NCBI RefSeq assembly: GCF_000968685.2
Contig: NZ_LAKD02000018.1
Coordinates: 1-64,000 of the forward strand
Length of the DNA: 64,000 bases
Source of the DNA: Streptomyces antioxidans
Lineage (GTDB): Bacteria > Actinomycetota > Actinomycetes > Streptomycetales > Streptomycetaceae
Direction of reading: 5' to 3'
Position numbers and translations under genes: made by a program. Shown here piece by piece: positions 61,354 to 64,000 of the stretch. Below the pieces are notes generated by a model. The model saw only the letters and a program-made list of their open reading frames with translations. It was not told the DNA's origin and made no database searches. Positions within the stretch are counted from its first letter, which is position 1. Each line of letters starts with the position of its first letter.

Positions 61354-62469
61354 GTGACCCCCACCGATCTCTACCCCGCCGACCGACTGGAGCGCGCCCG
61401 GGAGGCCGCCGCCGACGCGGGTCTGGGCGCGCTGCTCATCAGCCCCGGCGCCGATCTGCGCTATCTGACGGGTTATCACGCCCTGCCGCTGGAGCGGCTC
61501 ACCTGCCTCGTGCTCCCCGTGGAGGGCGAACCCTTCCTCCTGGTGCCCGAGTTGGAGCGGCCCGCCGCGCTCGCGTCCCCGGCCGGGAACCTCGGCATCG
61601 AGATCACCGGATGGGCCGAGACCGAGGATCCCTACGCCCTCGTCGCGGCCAGGCTGCCCGCCGGTACGGCCCGGGTCGGCGTCGACAACCACATGTGGGC
61701 CGAGAAGGTCGTCGCCTTCCGCACCGTACTGCCCGACACCGACCAGGCGCTCGCCGGAGAGGTGCTCGGCGGGCTGCGGATCCGCAAGACCGGGGCCGAG
61801 GCCGAGGCGCTGCGCCGGGCGGGCGCGGCCATCGACCGGGTGCACGCCCGCATGGGCGAGTGGCTGCGCGCCGGGCGCACCGAACGCGAGGTCGGGCGGG
61901 ACATCGCGGAGGCCATCGTGACCGAGGGCCATGTACGGGTCGACTTCGTCATCGTGGGCTCCGGACCCCACAGCGCAAGTCCTCACCATGAGCTGTCGGA
62001 CCGGGTGATCCTGCCCGGTGACCCCGTGGTGGTCGACATCGGCGGGACCACCGAGGACGGCTACTGCTCCGACTCCACCCGCGATTACGTCGTCGGCGAG
62101 CCGTCGGCGGAGTACCGGCGGCTGTACGAGGTGCTGCTGACCGCCCAGCGCGCCCAGACCGACGCGGTGCGGCCCGGGATCACCGCCGAGCGACTGGACG
62201 CGATCGGCCGGGACGTCATCGCCGACGCGGGCTTCGGGCCGCACTTCATCCACCGCACCGGTCATGGCATCGGCCTGGAGACCCACGAGGAGCCCTACAT
62301 CGTGGCGGGCTCCGCCCTGCCGCTGGAGCCCGGTATGGCCTTCTCCGTCGAGCCGGGCATCTATCTTCCCGACCGGTTCGGCGCCCGCATCGAGGACATC
62401 GTCATCTGCACCGACGACGGCGGTGAACGGCTCAACCGCATCAGCCGCGAGCTGGTCGTCCTGCCCTGA
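61354..62469 (+). CDS. M24 family metallopeptidase (Xaa-Pro aminopeptidase-like)
   Basis: A 371-residue cytoplasmic pita-bread-fold protein. The N-terminal creatinase-like domain has GALLISPGADLRYLTGY; the C-terminal metal site has VVDIGGTTEDGYCSDSTRD (two Asp), HRTGHGIGLETHEEP (His), and the two glutamates in FSVEPGIYLP and RIEDIVI. All five ligands are present, so it should be an active dinuclear metal peptidase of the Xaa-Pro dipeptidase/aminopeptidase group. The GTG at 61354 has GGAGAA upstream. It is probably a housekeeping gene marking the edge of the biosynthetic cluster. Confidence 0.92.
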   Translation: MTPTDLYPADRLERAREAAADAGLGALLISPGADLRYLTGYHALPLERLTCLVLPVEGEPFLLVPELERPAALASPAGNLGIEITGWAETEDPYALVAARLPAGTARVGVDNHMWAEKVVAFRTVLPDTDQALAGEVLGGLRIRKTGAEAEALRRAGAAIDRVHARMGEWLRAGRTEREVGRDIAEAIVTEGHVRVDFVIVGSGPHSASPHHELSDRVILPGDPVVVDIGGTTEDGYCSDSTRDYVVGEPSAEYRRLYEVLLTAQRAQTDAVRPGITAERLDAIGRDVIADAGFGPHFIHRTGHGIGLETHEEPYIVAGSALPLEPGMAFSVEPGIYLPDRFGARIEDIVICTDDGGERLNRISRELVVLP

Positions 62470-62771
62470 CCTCCCCAGTCGCGGCGATCACGTACCGCGG
62501 TGTACCAGGACGTTGACAAAGTCGATGAGCGGTAGAAATCTGTCAAAGCATCGCTGCAAAAGATAGACGAAATCGCTCAACTCTCGTACTGCGGCTGGCT
62601 CGGCACCACCGCGGCACCGCCTGGGCCTGCTGAACACCGTCATCGTCCGCCAGGCGCACCAGTCCCTCACGCCTCCGCGCCCGCCGCCCCGGGATGCCCC
62701 GCGCATCGGTGGGCGGCGGGTGGCGGGGCCGCCGGTCGCGCGCGCTCAGGGGAAGGAAACGAGAAGGCCTC
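62470..62771. other. intergenic region upstream of the secreted discoidin protein
   Basis: 302 bp with no gene. Its first part is AT-richer: TTGACA at 62513-62518 resembles a -35 box, and TAGAAA at 62533-62538 is too near for a standard -10, so no promoter is firmly placed. The rest is GC-rich leader ending in GGAAACGAGAAGG just before the ATG. No terminator hairpin for the peptidase gene was recognised. Confidence 0.4.
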
Positions 62772-64000
62772 ATGAGAAGAAGACATCGCGGTCGGCGGTT
62801 AGCCGCCGGGCTCGTGACGGCGGGTCTGCTCACGGTCGGGCTGCTGCCCGTGACAGCCCATGCCGCAGCGGGAGCCCAGGCCGCAGAGGGTGTGAATCTG
62901 GCGCTGGGCAGGCCGGTGACGGCCAGCGGGGCACACGGCTCCCATCCGGCGAGCAATGTCACCGACGGCAGCCAGGCCTCGTACTGGGAGGGCCCCGAGG
63001 GCTCGTTCCCCCAGTGGGTGCGGATCGACCTCGGGAGCAGGACGGACATCGACGCGGTGGTGCTGAAGCTCCCCGCGTCGTGGGAGCCCCGCACCGAGGC
63101 CGTGACGGTCCAGACCGGCGCCGACGGCCAGGACTTCACCACCGTCGTTCCGGAGGTGCGCAAGGACTTCTCGCCGTCCACCGGCAACACCGTGGCGCTC
63201 GACGTCACGGCCGAGGCGCGGTACGTACGGATACGGGTGACCGGCAACACGGGCTGGGACGCCGCCCAGCTCTCCGAGGTCGAGGTGCGCGGGGAGGCCG
63301 CCGGGGAGCCCCCGGGAAACCCGCCCGCGGGCACCAATCTGGCCCTGCGCAAGCCGATCGAGGCGTCCTCGACCACCCAGGACTACGTCGCGAGCAACGC
63401 CAATGACGGCAGCACCGCGACCTACTGGGAGGCGGGCGGCCAGTCCGCGACGCTGACCGCGAAGCTCGGCGCCGATGCCGAGCTGACCGGCGTCGTGGTC
63501 AAGCTCAACCCCGATCCCGTCTGGTCCACCCGGTCGCAGAGCATCCAGGTGCTGGGACGGCCGGTCGGGGCGTCCGGCTTCACCTCGCTGAAGGACCGGG
63601 CCGACTACACCTTCAGCCCGTCGCAGAACCAGAACGCGGTGACCATCCCGGTCACCGGCCGGTACGCGGACGTACGGCTGCAGTTCTCCGGCAACACCGG
63701 CGCCGGCGGCGGTCAGGTCGCCGAGTTCGAGGTCGTCGGAACGGCCGCGCCCGCCCCCGATCTGACCGTCACCGACCTCCTCTGGTCGCCCCAGTCGCCC
63801 TCCGAGGCGGACGCGGTCACCGTCGAGGCGACGGTCCGCAACGCCGGGACCGCCGCCGCGCCCGCCACCACGGTGAACGTCAGCCTCGAGGGCACGGTCG
63901 CGGGCAGCGGCACGGTCGGCGCGCTCGAACCGGGCGCCTCGCAGAAGGTGCCGGTCAAGGTCGGCAAGCGGCCCATGGGCAGCTACACCGTCTCCGCCGT
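62772..64000 (+). CDS. secreted discoidin (F5/8 type C)-domain protein, 3' end beyond window
   Basis: An open frame of 409 codons with no stop before the window ends. Residues 1-33 form a Sec-type signal (RRRHRGRR, hydrophobic stretch, cleavage near AHA-AAG). Two discoidin-like carbohydrate-binding domains follow, about 38-178 (NLALGRPVTASG, VTDGSQASYWEG, YVRIRVTGNTGW) and 188-325 (NLALRKPIEASS, NDGSTATYWEA, FSGNTGAGGGQVAEFEV). A NEW3/CARDB-type beta domain begins near 330 (DLTVTDLLWSPQSPSEADAV). Such proteins usually end in a glycoside hydrolase domain, not visible here. Codon 10 is TTA (62799-62801), suggesting bldA control. ATG 62772 has GAGAAGG upstream. Confidence 0.88.
   Translation, partial: MRRRHRGRRLAAGLVTAGLLTVGLLPVTAHAAAGAQAAEGVNLALGRPVTASGAHGSHPASNVTDGSQASYWEGPEGSFPQWVRIDLGSRTDIDAVVLKLPASWEPRTEAVTVQTGADGQDFTTVVPEVRKDFSPSTGNTVALDVTAEARYVRIRVTGNTGWDAAQLSEVEVRGEAAGEPPGNPPAGTNLALRKPIEASSTTQDYVASNANDGSTATYWEAGGQSATLTAKLGADAELTGVVVKLNPDPVWSTRSQSIQVLGRPVGASGFTSLKDRADYTFSPSQNQNAVTIPVTGRYADVRLQFSGNTGAGGGQVAEFEVVGTAAPAPDLTVTDLLWSPQSPSEADAVTVEATVRNAGTAAAPATTVNVSLEGTVAGSGTVGALEPGASQKVPVKVGKRPMGSYTVSA

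Noticed and set aside
62513..62538. Sigma-70 type promoter TTGACA / TAGAAA
   Set aside because: The spacer is only 14 bases, too short for a normal promoter, so it was not listed as one.

Overview
The window is chromosomal DNA from a high-GC actinomycete, almost certainly Streptomyces or a close relative. GC is very high throughout, many genes start with GTG after GGAGG-type ribosome sites, regulators are dense (GntR, LuxR, four TetR-type genes counted with a shared fold, PucR, LysR), and rare TTA leucine codons occur at selected places in secondary metabolism and a secreted protein. No rRNA, tRNA or CRISPR array was seen.

Layout. (1) 1-4.6 kb: a GAF-SpoIIE phosphatase, then a GntR/FCD regulator facing a ketopantoate-reductase-like enzyme and an MHS-type permease, with a twin TTTCCTATAG motif between them. 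(2) 4.7-14.3 kb, minus strand: a catabolic operon (two SDRs, a nitrilase-family amidase, a PuuE-like deacetylase/amidohydrolase, and a lipoprotein/ATPase/permease CUT2 importer) followed by an unusual LuxR-HTH/periplasmic-binding-domain fusion; a TetR gene lies at its head. (3) 14.4-17.9 kb: an NAD-dependent reductase behind two identical TetR-type operators, a glutamine-amidotransferase/methyltransferase fusion, a TetR regulator and an EF-hand protein. (4) 18-28.2 kb: a PucR regulator divergent from a six-gene catabolic set (zinc alcohol dehydrogenase, HisD-like dehydrogenase, GMC oxidoreductase, ThDP enzyme, APC permease, ThuA protein). (5) 28.3-31.4 kb: a broken kdp potassium-pump operon in which the front of kdpA is joined in frame to the last codons of kdpB, followed by an FHA/ABC transporter that has also lost its centre in frame. 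(6) 31.4-37.8 kb: LysR/MFS pair, TetR/old-yellow-enzyme/MFS set and an alpha/beta hydrolase. (7) 38.4-43.8 kb: a Tn3-family element bounded by 57-bp inverted repeats, with a decayed transposase, an intact-looking serine resolvase, a small HTH protein and two beta-propeller-like cargo proteins. It lies between two unrelated broken genes (esterase, discoidin-domain protein). (8) 44.5-60.7 kb, minus strand: a biosynthetic operon. (9) 61.4-64 kb: an M24 peptidase and the start of a secreted discoidin-domain protein that runs off the window.

The most interesting part is region 8. It is a tightly packed operon, many genes overlapping by 4 bases, that begins with an AT-ACP protein and a 2,038-residue synthase ordered FabL-like enoyl reductase, KS, chain-length-factor-like KS, KR and DH. 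This resembles a bacterial PUFA/secondary-lipid synthase condensed into two proteins. Downstream come a KAS III-like protein without the usual catalytic residues, a P450, a Rieske oxygenase, and FkbK-, FkbJ-, FkbI- and FkbH-like proteins. That last set is known to make hydroxymalonyl-ACP; no O-methyltransferase (FkbG) is present. The inferred logic is an iterative, PUFA-like synthase supplied with a hydroxylated extender unit, with oxidative tailoring and TTA-codon (bldA) control. The product is unknown.
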